Shown here: one piece after another, positions 18,816-28,792 of the stretch | Position numbering within the stretch: position 1 is the stretch's first letter | Layout of the letters: each line of letters opens with the position of its first letter | NCBI GenBank assembly: GCA_003281005.1 | Contig: QCDE01000006.1 | Location: forward strand, 1 to 52,288 | Length of the DNA: 52,288 nucleotides | Reading direction: 5' to 3' | From: Pelagibacteraceae bacterium AG-349-O05 | GTDB taxonomy: Bacteria; Pseudomonadota; Alphaproteobacteria; Pelagibacterales; Pelagibacteraceae | The notes under the pieces: model-generated | Databases searched by the model: none | Seen by the model: the letters and a program-made list of their open reading frames with translations, nothing else | What the model was told of the DNA's origin: nothing | Translations under genes and position numbers: made by a program

Positions 18816-18844
18816 CTTGAAATAGGCGGTGAAATATCTATATG
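18816..18844 (+). promoter_or_regulatory. Heat-shock sigma factor (RpoH)-type promoter of groESL
   Basis: A -35 element CTTGAAA (18816-18822) is followed after 13 bases by the -10-like octamer ATCTATAT (18836-18843). The alphaproteobacterial RpoH consensus is roughly CTTG, 17-18 bases, CYTATNT. Here CTTG is 17 bases from TCTATAT, one mismatch to that. It lies 37 bases upstream of the groES start, leaving a short leader. The hsp20 promoter in this window has the same element with the same 13-base spacing, which strengthens both calls. Confidence 0.72.
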
Positions 18845-18880
18845 AAGCTCATATTTATAAAGATTTATTAAGGAGAATTT

Positions 18881-19171
18881 ATGAAGTTTAAACCGTTACA
18901 TGACAGAGTTTTAATCGAAGTATTAGATGGAAGTGAAAAAACTGCTGGAGGAATAATTATCCCTGATACAGCCCAAGAAAAACCTCAAGAAGGCAAAGTT
19001 GTTGCTGTAGGTGGTGGTGCAAAAACCGAAGATGGAAAACTAATTCCAATGGATGTTAAAGTTGGTGATAAAGTTTTATTTGGCAAATGGTCAGGAACTG
19101 AAGTCAAAATTAATGGCAAAGAATACAGCATAATGAAAGAGTCTGACATTATGGGTATTTCAGGTAAGTAA
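18881..19171 (+). CDS. groES: Co-chaperonin GroES
   Basis: A 96-residue 10-kDa chaperonin that caps the GroEL ring. It begins [15 protein letters not shown] and has the mobile loop [20 protein letters not shown], followed by the conserved [17 protein letters not shown] strong Shine-Dalgarno sequence (AAGGAG) precedes the ATG by 7 bases, which is better than most genes here. It is co-transcribed with groEL, 22 bases downstream. Confidence 0.98.
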   Translation: MKFKPLHDRVLIEVLDGSEKTAGGIIIPDTAQEKPQEGKVVAVGGGAKTEDGKLIPMDVKVGDKVLFGKWSGTEVKINGKEYSIMKESDIMGISGK

Positions 19172-19181
19172 TTTAATTTAA

Positions 19182-20855
<1,674 letters not shown>

Positions 20856-20880
20856 TCCTCCATTTTCTAAAATAAAATTT

Positions 20881-20910
20881 AAAAGGCCATCTTAAGATGG
20901 CCTTTTTTTT
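20881..20910 (+). terminator. Rho-independent terminator of groESL
   Basis: A perfect inverted repeat pairs AAAAGGCCATC (20881-20891) with GATGGCCTTTT (20896-20906) around a TTAA loop. It continues into a run of eight T in total. It sits 25 bases after the groEL stop. Because both arms carry A/T tracts it could work in either direction. Confidence 0.93.
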
Positions 20911-20925
20911 ATGTGAAGTTAAACC

Positions 20926-21042
20926 ATGTCAAAAAGATATAGCGGTAAATCATTTAAAGACTCTAGTGTTAAAAAAAAACCTAAATTAAGCTTTAAAGAA
21001 AAAAGAAAACTTAAAAAAGATAAGCAAAAAAAGACAAATTAA
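20926..21042 (+). CDS. Small basic protein, 38 residues, unrecognised
   Basis: An ATG at 20926 opens a 38-codon frame ending TAA at 21042, in the gap between the groEL terminator and typA. The product starts MSKRYSGKSFKDSSVKKK and is dominated by Lys (about 40 percent), with a few Arg and only one Asp-rich spot. No domain, signal peptide or membrane segment is visible. No clear Shine-Dalgarno sequence precedes it, and A-rich DNA yields Lys codons easily, so the frame could be chance. A plausible role, if real, is nucleic-acid or ribosome binding, but that is only a guess from charge. Confidence 0.45.
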   Translation: MSKRYSGKSFKDSSVKKKPKLSFKEKRKLKKDKQKKTN

Positions 21043-21127
21043 TCCTAAATTTTGAAAATTATTCAAGCCAGTTATGAGTTTTTTTGAGTTTTAATATCCT
21101 TTTAAATATGTATAAGAGCCAGAATTT

Positions 21128-22954
21128 ATGAGTAATAGCATCAGAAACATCACAATAATTGCCCATGTTGATCATGGTAAAACCACTTTAATTGATAATT
21201 TAATGAAACAGAGTGGTTCTTTTAGAGATAATGAAGTAGTTGATGAAAGATTAATGGACTCGGGTGAGCTCGAAAAAGAAAGAGGAATTACAATTTTAGC
21301 AAAACCCGCTTCAATTAATTGGAACAATTCTAGAATAAATATAATTGACACTCCAGGCCACAGAGATTTTGCTGCTGAAGTTGAAAGAGTTTTAAGTATG
21401 GCAGACGGAGCATTATTGTTAATTGACTCTGCAGAAGGTGTAATGCCTCAAACAAAATTTGTATTATCCAAGGCACTTAAACAAGGATTAAAACCAATTG
21501 TTGTTATTAATAAATTAGATAAAGCTGATCAAAGAGCCAATGAGGTATTAGATGAAACATTTGATTTATTTGTAAGCTTAGATGCAAATGAAGAACAGTT
21601 AGATTTTCCAGTTCTATATGCAAGTGGAAGATCTGGTTGGGCAGATCATGAAGTTGATGGTCCAAGAGAAAATTTAAATCCTTTATTAGATTTAATTGTT
21701 GATCATGTAAAACCTGCTGAACTTGACAAAACTAAACCTTTTGCAATGTTGTCAACGCTACTTTATGCAGATAGTTTTTTAGGAAGAAGTTTAGTTGGAA
21801 GAATTACACAAGGTACTGCGAAAGCTAATCAATCTATAAAAGCAATCAATTTAAATGGTGAAAAAGTCGATGAAGGAAAGCTAACAAAAATTTTTAGATA
21901 TGAAGGAACAAAAAAAGTTCCTATAGATGTTGGCGAGGCTGGAGATATTGTGGTTGTTGCCGGGTTAGAAAAAGCAAACGTTGCTGATACAATATGTGAC
22001 TTAGAGGTAAATGAACCAATCCCTGCTACACCAATAGATCCTCCTACAATGTCAATTACAATTACTGTAAATACTTCACCTTTAGCCGGAACTGAAGGTA
22101 AAAAACTAACCAGCACACAAATAAGAGATAGATTAGTTCAAGAAGCTCAAAATAACGTTGGAATTACATTTTCTGAAGACGAGGGAAAGGACTCTTTTGT
22201 TGTTAGTGGTAGAGGTGAGTTGATGTTGGAAATTCTTTTAACTCAAATGAGAAGAGAAGGTTTTGAAATGACAGTTAGTCCTCCAAAAGTTTTATATAAA
22301 ACTGATGAAAGTGGAAATAAACTTGAGCCAATTGAGGAAATTACTATGGACCTTGATGAAGAACATTCGTCAAAAGTAATTGACTCTATGAACAGAAGAA
22401 AAGGTAAACTAATAGAATTAAAAGATACTGGAACCAATAAAAAAAGATTAATTTTTCATGCCCCTACTAGAGGGTTAATGGGCTACACAAGTAGATTTCT
22501 TACACTTACAAAAGGAAATGGAGTGATTAATAGAATATTCCATAGCTATGGTCCTTTTGAAGGAGAAATGGAAGGCAGAAGAAACGGAGCATTAATATCA
22601 ATGGAGCAAGGAAAAGCTGTTGCATTCGCTATCTTTAACTTACAAGCACGAGGAGAAATGTTTGTTACACACAACGACTCTGTTTATCCTGGGATGATTG
22701 TTGGTCTTTCGCCTAAACCAGGAGATATGATCATTAATGTAATGAAGGGTAAAAAATTGACCAATATGAGAACTCAAGGTACTGATGAGAATGTTGTGCT
22801 TACACCTGTAAGGAAAATGTCAATTGCAGAACAATTAAGTATGCTTAATATAGATGAAGCTTTAGAGATAACACCAGATTCTTGTAGATTAAGAAAAGCA
22901 ATTCTTGACCCTCACGAAAGAAAAAAAAGCGAAAAAGCTATAGCTGCAGCCTAA
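21128..22954 (+). CDS. typA: Ribosome-associated GTPase TypA/BipA
   Basis: A 608-residue translational GTPase. G1 is AHVDHGKTTLI, G3 is DTPGHRDFAAEVERV, and G4 is NKLDKADQR. Domain II and EF-G-like domains III and V follow, then the BipA-specific C-terminal domain with THNDSVYPGMIVG and the KGKKLTNMRTQGTDE loop. It binds ribosomes and supports assembly under stress or low temperature. Length is normal for the family. Its 3' end overlaps the convergent membrane-protein gene by four bases. Confidence 0.97.
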   Translation: MSNSIRNITIIAHVDHGKTTLIDNLMKQSGSFRDNEVVDERLMDSGELEKERGITILAKPASINWNNSRINIIDTPGHRDFAAEVERVLSMADGALLLIDSAEGVMPQTKFVLSKALKQGLKPIVVINKLDKADQRANEVLDETFDLFVSLDANEEQLDFPVLYASGRSGWADHEVDGPRENLNPLLDLIVDHVKPAELDKTKPFAMLSTLLYADSFLGRSLVGRITQGTAKANQSIKAINLNGEKVDEGKLTKIFRYEGTKKVPIDVGEAGDIVVVAGLEKANVADTICDLEVNEPIPATPIDPPTMSITITVNTSPLAGTEGKKLTSTQIRDRLVQEAQNNVGITFSEDEGKDSFVVSGRGELMLEILLTQMRREGFEMTVSPPKVLYKTDESGNKLEPIEEITMDLDEEHSSKVIDSMNRRKGKLIELKDTGTNKKRLIFHAPTRGLMGYTSRFLTLTKGNGVINRIFHSYGPFEGEMEGRRNGALISMEQGKAVAFAIFNLQARGEMFVTHNDSVYPGMIVGLSPKPGDMIINVMKGKKLTNMRTQGTDENVVLTPVRKMSIAEQLSMLNIDEALEITPDSCRLRKAILDPHERKKSEKAIAAA

Positions 22955-23598
22955 TCAAAAGTTTTATCAACTAAATAAAGTCCTAAAGCAACGCAAGGTC
23001 CTATTCCAAATGCAAACAATAAAGTTCCTATGCCCACTGTTCCTCCTAAATACCACCCAATACTAACAACTGAAATTTCTAATGTTCCTCTTACAACAGC
23101 TATAGGAAAATTAGTTAATTTTTGTAACCCTATCATCAATCCATCTCTAGGACCGGCTCCTAAATTTGATACCAAATAAATACCCCCACCTATTCCAACC
23201 ATGATTACAGAAATTACAGCTAATAATAATTGATGAATATAATTTGACGGTGTTGGAACGTACTTAATACAGAGATCAATCATAATTGCAATTATCAGTG
23301 CATTAAATATTGTACCCATCCCTGGTTTTTGGCCAAGAGGGATCCATAAAATTAAAACAGCAATACTTATTAATAATGTGATAGTTCCAATACTTAAATT
23401 AACATTTAAGGAAATACCTTGGGCTAAAACACTCCAAGGAGAGGCTCCTGTAAATGAAACAATTAACAATCCTTCACCCAATCCAAATAAAGACAAACCA
23501 AAACATAAGAAAAAAAATGTAGAAAACTTTGGTTTAAAATTAAATGGTTTTTCTGAGCTCCATTTTACTTTTGGAATTTTTTTTATTTTTAAAAACAT
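22951..23598 (-). CDS. YczE-like integral membrane protein
   Basis: A 215-residue protein with five or six hydrophobic helices. A soluble basic N-terminus of about 25 residues (KIKKIPKVKWSSEKPF) precedes the first. Glycine-rich loops FTGASPWSVLAQGIS and SNLGAGPRDGLMIGLQ are typical of the YczE/YitT-type family. The latter loop (LGAGPRDGLM) is the strongest signature. The transport or sensing role of the family is not established. It is convergent with typA. Confidence 0.8.
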   Translation of the reverse strand: MFLKIKKIPKVKWSSEKPFNFKPKFSTFFFLCFGLSLFGLGEGLLIVSFTGASPWSVLAQGISLNVNLSIGTITLLISIAVLILWIPLGQKPGMGTIFNALIIAIMIDLCIKYVPTPSNYIHQLLLAVISVIMVGIGGGIYLVSNLGAGPRDGLMIGLQKLTNFPIAVVRGTLEISVVSIGWYLGGTVGIGTLLFAFGIGPCVALGLYLVDKTFD

Positions 23599-23651
23599 AA
23601 TTGTAATAAGCTATATCTATTAATGAAGAAATCTAATATTGTAACCAGCAA

Positions 23652-24332
23652 ATGAAAAAGTTTGCAGTTATTTTAATTGTTATATTTTTCTCATCAATTT
23701 CTCTAGCTCATATAGGTCATTATAACAAATTTAACAAAATAGAAATGGAGATCTTAAGAAATGATGAAGTAATTGGATATAACAATTATTATTTTAAAAG
23801 AGATGATGAAAAAACGATAGTAAAAAATCAATATAAATTTGAGGTAAAATTACTATCTGCAACAATATTTAAAGTAGAGGGATATGGAGAGGAAATTTAT
23901 TTAAAAGATAAATTAATATCTTTTCAATCAAAGACACTTCAAAATAAAAAAGAAAAATTTGTAAACTTAAAACTAGATAATAATAATGAAAAGTTTGATA
24001 TTAAAGGATCTTCATATTCAGGTGAAGCTTCAGTTAAAAATATTATTGGAAATTGGTGGAGTCATAAAATTTTACAAGCAGAAAGCCAAATAAGTCCTGT
24101 TTCTGGAAGTATAAAAGAACAAATAGTTACTTTTATTGGTAAGGAAAATTTTTCAATTGATGGCAAACAATACGAAACAGATCATTTCAAACTCACATCT
24201 AAAGATATGTCTCTTCCAGAAGATAAAAAATTAAATTTTGATATTTGGCTTGATAAAAAAACTTTAATTATTATCAAAGTTACATATGAAAGAATGGGAA
24301 ATTGGGAGTATCGCTTAAAAAATCTTGAATAA
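23652..24332 (+). CDS. Exported DUF6134-like protein
   Basis: A 226-residue protein with a signal peptide (MKKFAVILIVIFFSSISLA, cleavage about residue 19). The mature part has the layout of DUF6134: a beta-rich opening of the form MEILRNDEVIGYNNYYFKRDD, a basic core, and a late EMGNWEYR-like ending (ERMGNWEYRLKNLE). These resemble periplasmic lipid-binding or outer-membrane-facing beta proteins, but no function is known. It stands alone, with a 53-base gap to the divergent YczE-like gene and only 2 bases to the convergent FAD gene. Confidence 0.66.
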   Translation: MKKFAVILIVIFFSSISLAHIGHYNKFNKIEMEILRNDEVIGYNNYYFKRDDEKTIVKNQYKFEVKLLSATIFKVEGYGEEIYLKDKLISFQSKTLQNKKEKFVNLKLDNNNEKFDIKGSSYSGEASVKNIIGNWWSHKILQAESQISPVSGSIKEQIVTFIGKENFSIDGKQYETDHFKLTSKDMSLPEDKKLNFDIWLDKKTLIIIKVTYERMGNWEYRLKNLE

Positions 24333-24334
24333 AA

Positions 24335-25306
24335 TTATTTATTTATTTTTTTATAAAGATCGTTTGCACTTATCCATCCAGCCTCTACTCTAGGACCGAC
24401 AAACCAGTCCGCACACACTCCTAAATTTAATTTATTACTCCAATAACTTTTAATTTTTAAAGATCTAGAATTTGAAGAATATTTCCAACCATGATTTAAT
24501 GAAGTTAATATTTTTGTTTTTTTAATTCCAGTAAGTTTAAAAAATCGATCAATTAAAATCTTTGAATTTTTTTCTTTATTTTCTCTATTTTTATTTATTT
24601 TTTTATTTGCCCATAAGTTTGTGCTTTGTAATGTCCATAAATCATTATTACTTTTAAATCTTTTTTTACTGTTTTCTTTAGCTGCCCATCCTAAAATTTT
24701 GTCATCAAATAAATAACTTGATACATTTTTATTAGTTTTTTTTATTTCAATCATGACTGTAATGTTTGCATCCATTTTGATTTTTTGTTTAATGAATGGA
24801 TCCTTAATAAATTTTTTTGACAATTTTTTTAATTGCGGGAAAGGACAAGTTAATATTAATTTATCATAATATTTTGTTTGGTTATTCTTAAAATCTAATT
24901 TCCATTTATTTTTAATATATTTAATCTGTTCTAACTCACTTTGAAAATTACATTTTAGATTCTTTATTAAATGTTTACTAATATCATTGTTACCTTTGCA
25001 GCCAATTATTTTAATATGATTTTTATTTTCTTTTTTTAATTTGTTTAAAAAAATATGTTTGCCATTCCATTTTTTTAAAATTTTTTTTTTACATAATATT
25101 TCAACAAATTTTTTAAATAGAATTGATTTAGGAGAAATATATTGTGTCCCGTGATCAAATCCTTTTGACTTATTTAATCTTTTAAAAGAAGATCTACCAC
25201 CTGGGCCCCGAGCTTTATCATAAATGTGTACAGAATTTTTTTTACTTAACAAATGAGCTATTGTTGCTCCAGAAATTCCAGAGCCAATTACACAATAACT
25301 ACTCAT
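24335..25306 (-). CDS. FAD-dependent amine oxidase-like protein (renalase type)
   Basis: A 323-residue flavoprotein. The N-terminal dinucleotide-binding motif is CVIGSGISGATIAHLL, followed by the second Gly-rich block ARGPGGRSSFKR and DHGTQYI, typical of the COG3380 renalase-like group. The C-terminal FAD-contacting block is LGVCADWFVGPRVEAGWISA. The substrate is unknown. It is the last gene of the tldD-pmbA run, overlapping pmbA by four bases. The protein is rich in Lys/Asn inserts, as is common in this genome. Confidence 0.84.
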   Translation of the reverse strand: MSSYCVIGSGISGATIAHLLSKKNSVHIYDKARGPGGRSSFKRLNKSKGFDHGTQYISPKSILFKKFVEILCKKKILKKWNGKHIFLNKLKKENKNHIKIIGCKGNNDISKHLIKNLKCNFQSELEQIKYIKNKWKLDFKNNQTKYYDKLILTCPFPQLKKLSKKFIKDPFIKQKIKMDANITVMIEIKKTNKNVSSYLFDDKILGWAAKENSKKRFKSNNDLWTLQSTNLWANKKINKNRENKEKNSKILIDRFFKLTGIKKTKILTSLNHGWKYSSNSRSLKIKSYWSNKLNLGVCADWFVGPRVEAGWISANDLYKKINK

Positions 25307-26619
25307 TTTCCTGCAACAGTCATACCTTCTATCATCATAGTTGGTGAATTGACTGAATATTCGAATTCTAAATCATTAGCTAAAATAATATTTTTGAACA
25401 TATCCTTAAAATTACCAGCAATTGTTATTTCATTAACAGGATATTTAAATTCTCCATTTTCAACTAAAAAACCAGTTGCACCTACTGAATAATCTCCAGT
25501 CACAATATTAGACCCATGACCAATAGTTTCGGTAATATAAAGACTTCTTGAATTTTTTTTCATAAGATCCTCATAGCTTATATTTCCTTTTTCAAAATAT
25601 AAATTGGTAGTTCCACCACTTCTTCCATTTGATTTTAAATTTAATTTTTTTCCATTGTATGTGTCGACAAGATAATTTTTAAGTATTCCATTCTCTATAA
25701 GTTGTAATGTATTTGAGTTTACACCCTCTGAATCAAAGTTTTGAGAACCCATTCCTTTAATTATATCTGGTTTATCAATTACATTTATCGAATCAGCAAA
25801 AACCTGTTCATCAATTTTATCCTTTAAAAATGAAGTACCTCTTGCAATTGCGGAGGCAGATATTGCACTTGCAAAAGCACTTAACATTCCCTTTGAAATT
25901 CTTTTATCAAAAATTATGCTGATCTTCTCACTTCCAATTTTTTTAGGGCTCAATTTTCTAATAGTTTGCTTGGCGGCTTTATTTCCGAGATCTGTTGCTT
26001 GCTTAATATCAGACAAATGACGTTTGCTAGAAAACTCATAGTCTCTTTCCATGCTATTTTCATCTTTTGCAACTGTTACACAAGAGGCCACAAAAGAGGA
26101 AGTTTTATAACCGTCACAAAAACCGTCACTATTTGCTAATATAAAATTTGATTTATTTTCAGTGAAACTAGATTCTGTATTTATGATTTGATTATTTGAT
26201 GAAGCAGACTCCTCTAAATCATTTAAATATTTTATTTTTTTATCGTTTTCGAATCTTGTTTCATCATACAAATTAAGACTACTAATTTTTTTGGCTAATA
26301 AATTTTTATCAGGCAAAGAATTAAATTCATCCTCTGGTGTAATTTTTGTAGTTTCAAAGCACTTTTCAATTAAAGTTTTTATATTTTCATCTAGTAAATT
26401 TGATGATGAAATTGATGATCTTTTTTTACCTAAATAAGTTTCTATACTTAATGCCAATCCATCTGATCTATCTGAAGCTTCTAGGGATTTATTTCTAAAA
26501 TTAACTGTTTCTGAAATTGAGTGACCAACTGTAACACTTGCATCAGTTGCTCCCATTTTTTTTGCCAAATCTAAACAATATGAAGCTTTAGATTTTAAAA
26601 ATTCTTCATCCTTAACCAT
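25303..26619 (-). CDS. pmbA: TldD/PmbA family metalloprotease subunit (PmbA/TldE-like)
   Basis: A 438-residue member of the TldD/PmbA family. In the TldD/TldE heterodimer this subunit lacks the metal-binding HExxH, and none is visible here. Family blocks include IIFDKRISKGMLSAFASAISASAIARGTSF-type core and TNLYFEKGN followed by ITETIGHGSNIVTGDYSVGATGF. The pair processes modified peptides such as microcin precursors and is known to degrade small peptides. It starts 6 bases after tldD, so the two subunits are made together. Confidence 0.92.
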   Translation of the reverse strand: MVKDEEFLKSKASYCLDLAKKMGATDASVTVGHSISETVNFRNKSLEASDRSDGLALSIETYLGKKRSSISSSNLLDENIKTLIEKCFETTKITPEDEFNSLPDKNLLAKKISSLNLYDETRFENDKKIKYLNDLEESASSNNQIINTESSFTENKSNFILANSDGFCDGYKTSSFVASCVTVAKDENSMERDYEFSSKRHLSDIKQATDLGNKAAKQTIRKLSPKKIGSEKISIIFDKRISKGMLSAFASAISASAIARGTSFLKDKIDEQVFADSINVIDKPDIIKGMGSQNFDSEGVNSNTLQLIENGILKNYLVDTYNGKKLNLKSNGRSGGTTNLYFEKGNISYEDLMKKNSRSLYITETIGHGSNIVTGDYSVGATGFLVENGEFKYPVNEITIAGNFKDMFKNIILANDLEFEYSVNSPTMMIEGMTVAGK

Positions 26620-26625
26620 AATACT

Positions 26626-28038
26626 TTAAAGTTTTGTTCCACCAACTGTCATTTTATCAATCAAAATTGAAGGTTGAGCAACTCCCACAGGAACTCCTTG
26701 TCCTGCTTTTCCACAAGTTCCTATGCCTGGGTCTAACATCATGTCATTTCCTACCATCGATACCTCTTTAAGTATTGATGGTCCATCACCAATAAGTGTT
26801 GCACCTTTAATTGGAGATCCAATTTTACCATTATTTATTTCGTAAGCCTCAGTACAGTTAAATACAAATTTTCCAGATGTAATATCCACCTGGCCACCTC
26901 CAAAACTTACTGCAAAAATTCCTTTATCAACAGATTTGATCATTTCATCTTGAGTTTGGTTGCCACTTAACATCATTGTGTTTCTCATTCTTGGCAAAAC
27001 AATATGTCTATAATTTTCTCTTCTTCCAGATCCGGTAGATCTTGTATTCATTAATCTTGCATTGTGTCTGTCTTGCATAAAATTTTTAAGAATACCATTT
27101 TCAATTAAAACTGTTCGCTCAGTTGGCGTTCCCTCATCATCAATAGTTAAACTGCCTCTTCTATTATCAATCGTACCATCATCAACAATTGTTACTCCCT
27201 CACTTGCAACTTTTTCTCCAATAAGATCATGAAATGCTGATGTTTTTTTTCTATTAAAATCTCCCTCAAGACCATGACCAATTGCTTCATGAATTAATAT
27301 AGCAGGCCAACCAGGTCCTAAGACCACTTTCATCTCACCAGCAGGTGCTGGTTTGCTTTCTAAATTTACTGATGCAATTCTAAAAGCCTCTTCACAAACA
27401 TTCTTCCAATTATCATTTTTTAAATAATCGTCATAAGATTGTCTGCCACCAATTCCAAATACTCCCGTCTCTTTTCTTCCATTTTTTTCCAGCATTACAG
27501 AGACATTAAATCTAATTAATGGACGTACATCGGTGAGCGCTTCTCCATCTGATCGAATAATTTCAATTGATTTTTGTTCTCCAGCAAAACTAGCGGTCAC
27601 TTGTTTTACTGATCCATCTTTTTTTCTTAAAAAATCATTTACTTTATTTAAAACTTCTAATTTCGAGTCTAAAGTTTTTTGTTCAATTGGATTAATATCT
27701 TCATAAAATTTTTTGTTAGATTTTGGAATTTCATAATTATATGTGCCTTTAATTGATTTAAGAGTTGATTTAAGATTTTCTGAGGAATTTTTTAATGAAT
27801 CTTTTGATATTTCGTTTGAATATGAATAGGCAACAACCTCGTTTGAAATAGCTCTGAAGCCAAATCCTAAATCAGAACTATAGTTTGAGCTTTTTATTTT
27901 ATTGTCATCCAACAAAATTGATTCTGATTTAGACTCCTCTAAATAAAGCTCACCATCATCACAATTATTTAGTGTTTCAGATACTATTTTATCTGCATCT
28001 TGTCTTGTTAAATCAGATTTGTTAAAGAAATTACTCAT
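26626..28038 (-). CDS. tldD: TldD metalloprotease subunit
   Basis: A 470-residue catalytic subunit of the TldD/TldE protease. The metal-binding HExxH appears in LIHEAIGHGLEGDFNRKKTS, with a further conserved block GCG-like GTCGKAGQGVPVGVAQPS near the C-terminus. Length matches the family. It is first in a three-gene minus-strand run with pmbA and the FAD protein. An 85-base gap separates its start from the divergent DCC gene and presumably holds both promoters; no distinct motif was recognised there. Confidence 0.95.
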   Translation of the reverse strand: MSNFFNKSDLTRQDADKIVSETLNNCDDGELYLEESKSESILLDDNKIKSSNYSSDLGFGFRAISNEVVAYSYSNEISKDSLKNSSENLKSTLKSIKGTYNYEIPKSNKKFYEDINPIEQKTLDSKLEVLNKVNDFLRKKDGSVKQVTASFAGEQKSIEIIRSDGEALTDVRPLIRFNVSVMLEKNGRKETGVFGIGGRQSYDDYLKNDNWKNVCEEAFRIASVNLESKPAPAGEMKVVLGPGWPAILIHEAIGHGLEGDFNRKKTSAFHDLIGEKVASEGVTIVDDGTIDNRRGSLTIDDEGTPTERTVLIENGILKNFMQDRHNARLMNTRSTGSGRRENYRHIVLPRMRNTMMLSGNQTQDEMIKSVDKGIFAVSFGGGQVDITSGKFVFNCTEAYEINNGKIGSPIKGATLIGDGPSILKEVSMVGNDMMLDPGIGTCGKAGQGVPVGVAQPSILIDKMTVGGTKL

Positions 28039-28123
28039 TCATCTTTAATAGTGGTTTGTTAATAATTTTCAACTGATCATTTTACGCATGTACAATTTAT
28101 AACTAAAAGTTAATTATTGTTAA

Positions 28124-28477
28124 ATGAAAGTATTTTTTAATAATTCTTGTAAAATTTGTAGATCAGAAATTAACTTATATAGAAAAGAAAATATCAAAGA
28201 TATTGACTGGATAGATATAACAAATAACTCAGATGCTGAAAAAGAAACATCTAGAAATGATAAAGAATTGTTAAGAAGATTACATGTTAAGGAGAATGGT
28301 AAAATTATTCAAGGTGCGGAGGCATTTCTTTATGTTTGGAAAAAAATTCCAAAATATAAATTTTTATATAAATTTTTCAAACTACCAATAATTTTCACAA
28401 TCTTTAAATATGGGTATGAGATAATTGCCTTTTTTTTATATTTAAAAAATAAAAAACAACTTAAAAAACTAAGTTAA
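28124..28477 (+). CDS. DCC-family (DUF393) thiol-disulfide oxidoreductase-like protein
   Basis: A 117-residue protein that starts MKVFFNNSCKICRSEINLY. The CxxC pair (Cys9, Cys12) sits in the position of the family's DGxCxxC motif, but the Asp of the usual D-G is replaced by Asn. A late hydrophobic segment (about residues 85-107) could be a membrane anchor. DCC proteins are thought to be redox-active but are poorly characterised. Its 3' end overlaps the convergent membrane-protein gene by nine bases. Confidence 0.8.
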   Translation: MKVFFNNSCKICRSEINLYRKENIKDIDWIDITNNSDAEKETSRNDKELLRRLHVKENGKIIQGAEAFLYVWKKIPKYKFLYKFFKLPIIFTIFKYGYEIIAFFLYLKNKKQLKKLS

Positions 28478-28762
28478 AAAAAATATTAAAAATTCACTAA
28501 GCAAAGACATGGATAATAAAAACATAATTAATAAGATTGAATACATAAGAGTTATAACTCTATTTCTTTTTCTCCTCAGTCTAACAAAAGTTTTATCATC
28601 TAGATCTGAAATATCCCTTTCACCAACTACGGGATAATCATAGCTCCATCGCCATGTAGATTGGCCTAATCTAGAGTCGAGACTGTTAAAATACCTTATC
28701 CAAGCAAGAACATATTTTAATAATAGATACAAAATAATCATTAGTATTGAAGAAAGTAACAT
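28469..28762 (-). CDS. Small two-helix membrane protein, unrecognised
   Basis: A 97-residue protein with hydrophobic helices at about residues 2-18 and 70-95. Between them lies a soluble, charged loop containing TWRWSYDYPVVGERDISD and a basic RLRRKRNR stretch. I do not recognise a family. It lies 30 bases downstream of the coiled-coil gene on the same strand, so it may be the last cistron of the DapA-like/cfa run. Its coding quality is good, with no internal low-complexity. Confidence 0.7.
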   Translation of the reverse strand: MLLSSILMIILYLLLKYVLAWIRYFNSLDSRLGQSTWRWSYDYPVVGERDISDLDDKTFVRLRRKRNRVITLMYSILLIMFLLSMSLLSEFLIFFLT

Positions 28763-28792
28763 TCTTAATGATACTTAATTATGTATAATAAT

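Noticed and set aside
18804..18845. 13-codon ORF upstream of groES
   Set aside because: It coincides with the promoter elements, has no SD, and would lie before or across the transcription start.
23378..23623. 81-codon plus-strand frame over the YczE-like gene
   Set aside because: It overlaps a well-supported membrane-protein gene on the other strand and has no recognisable domain.
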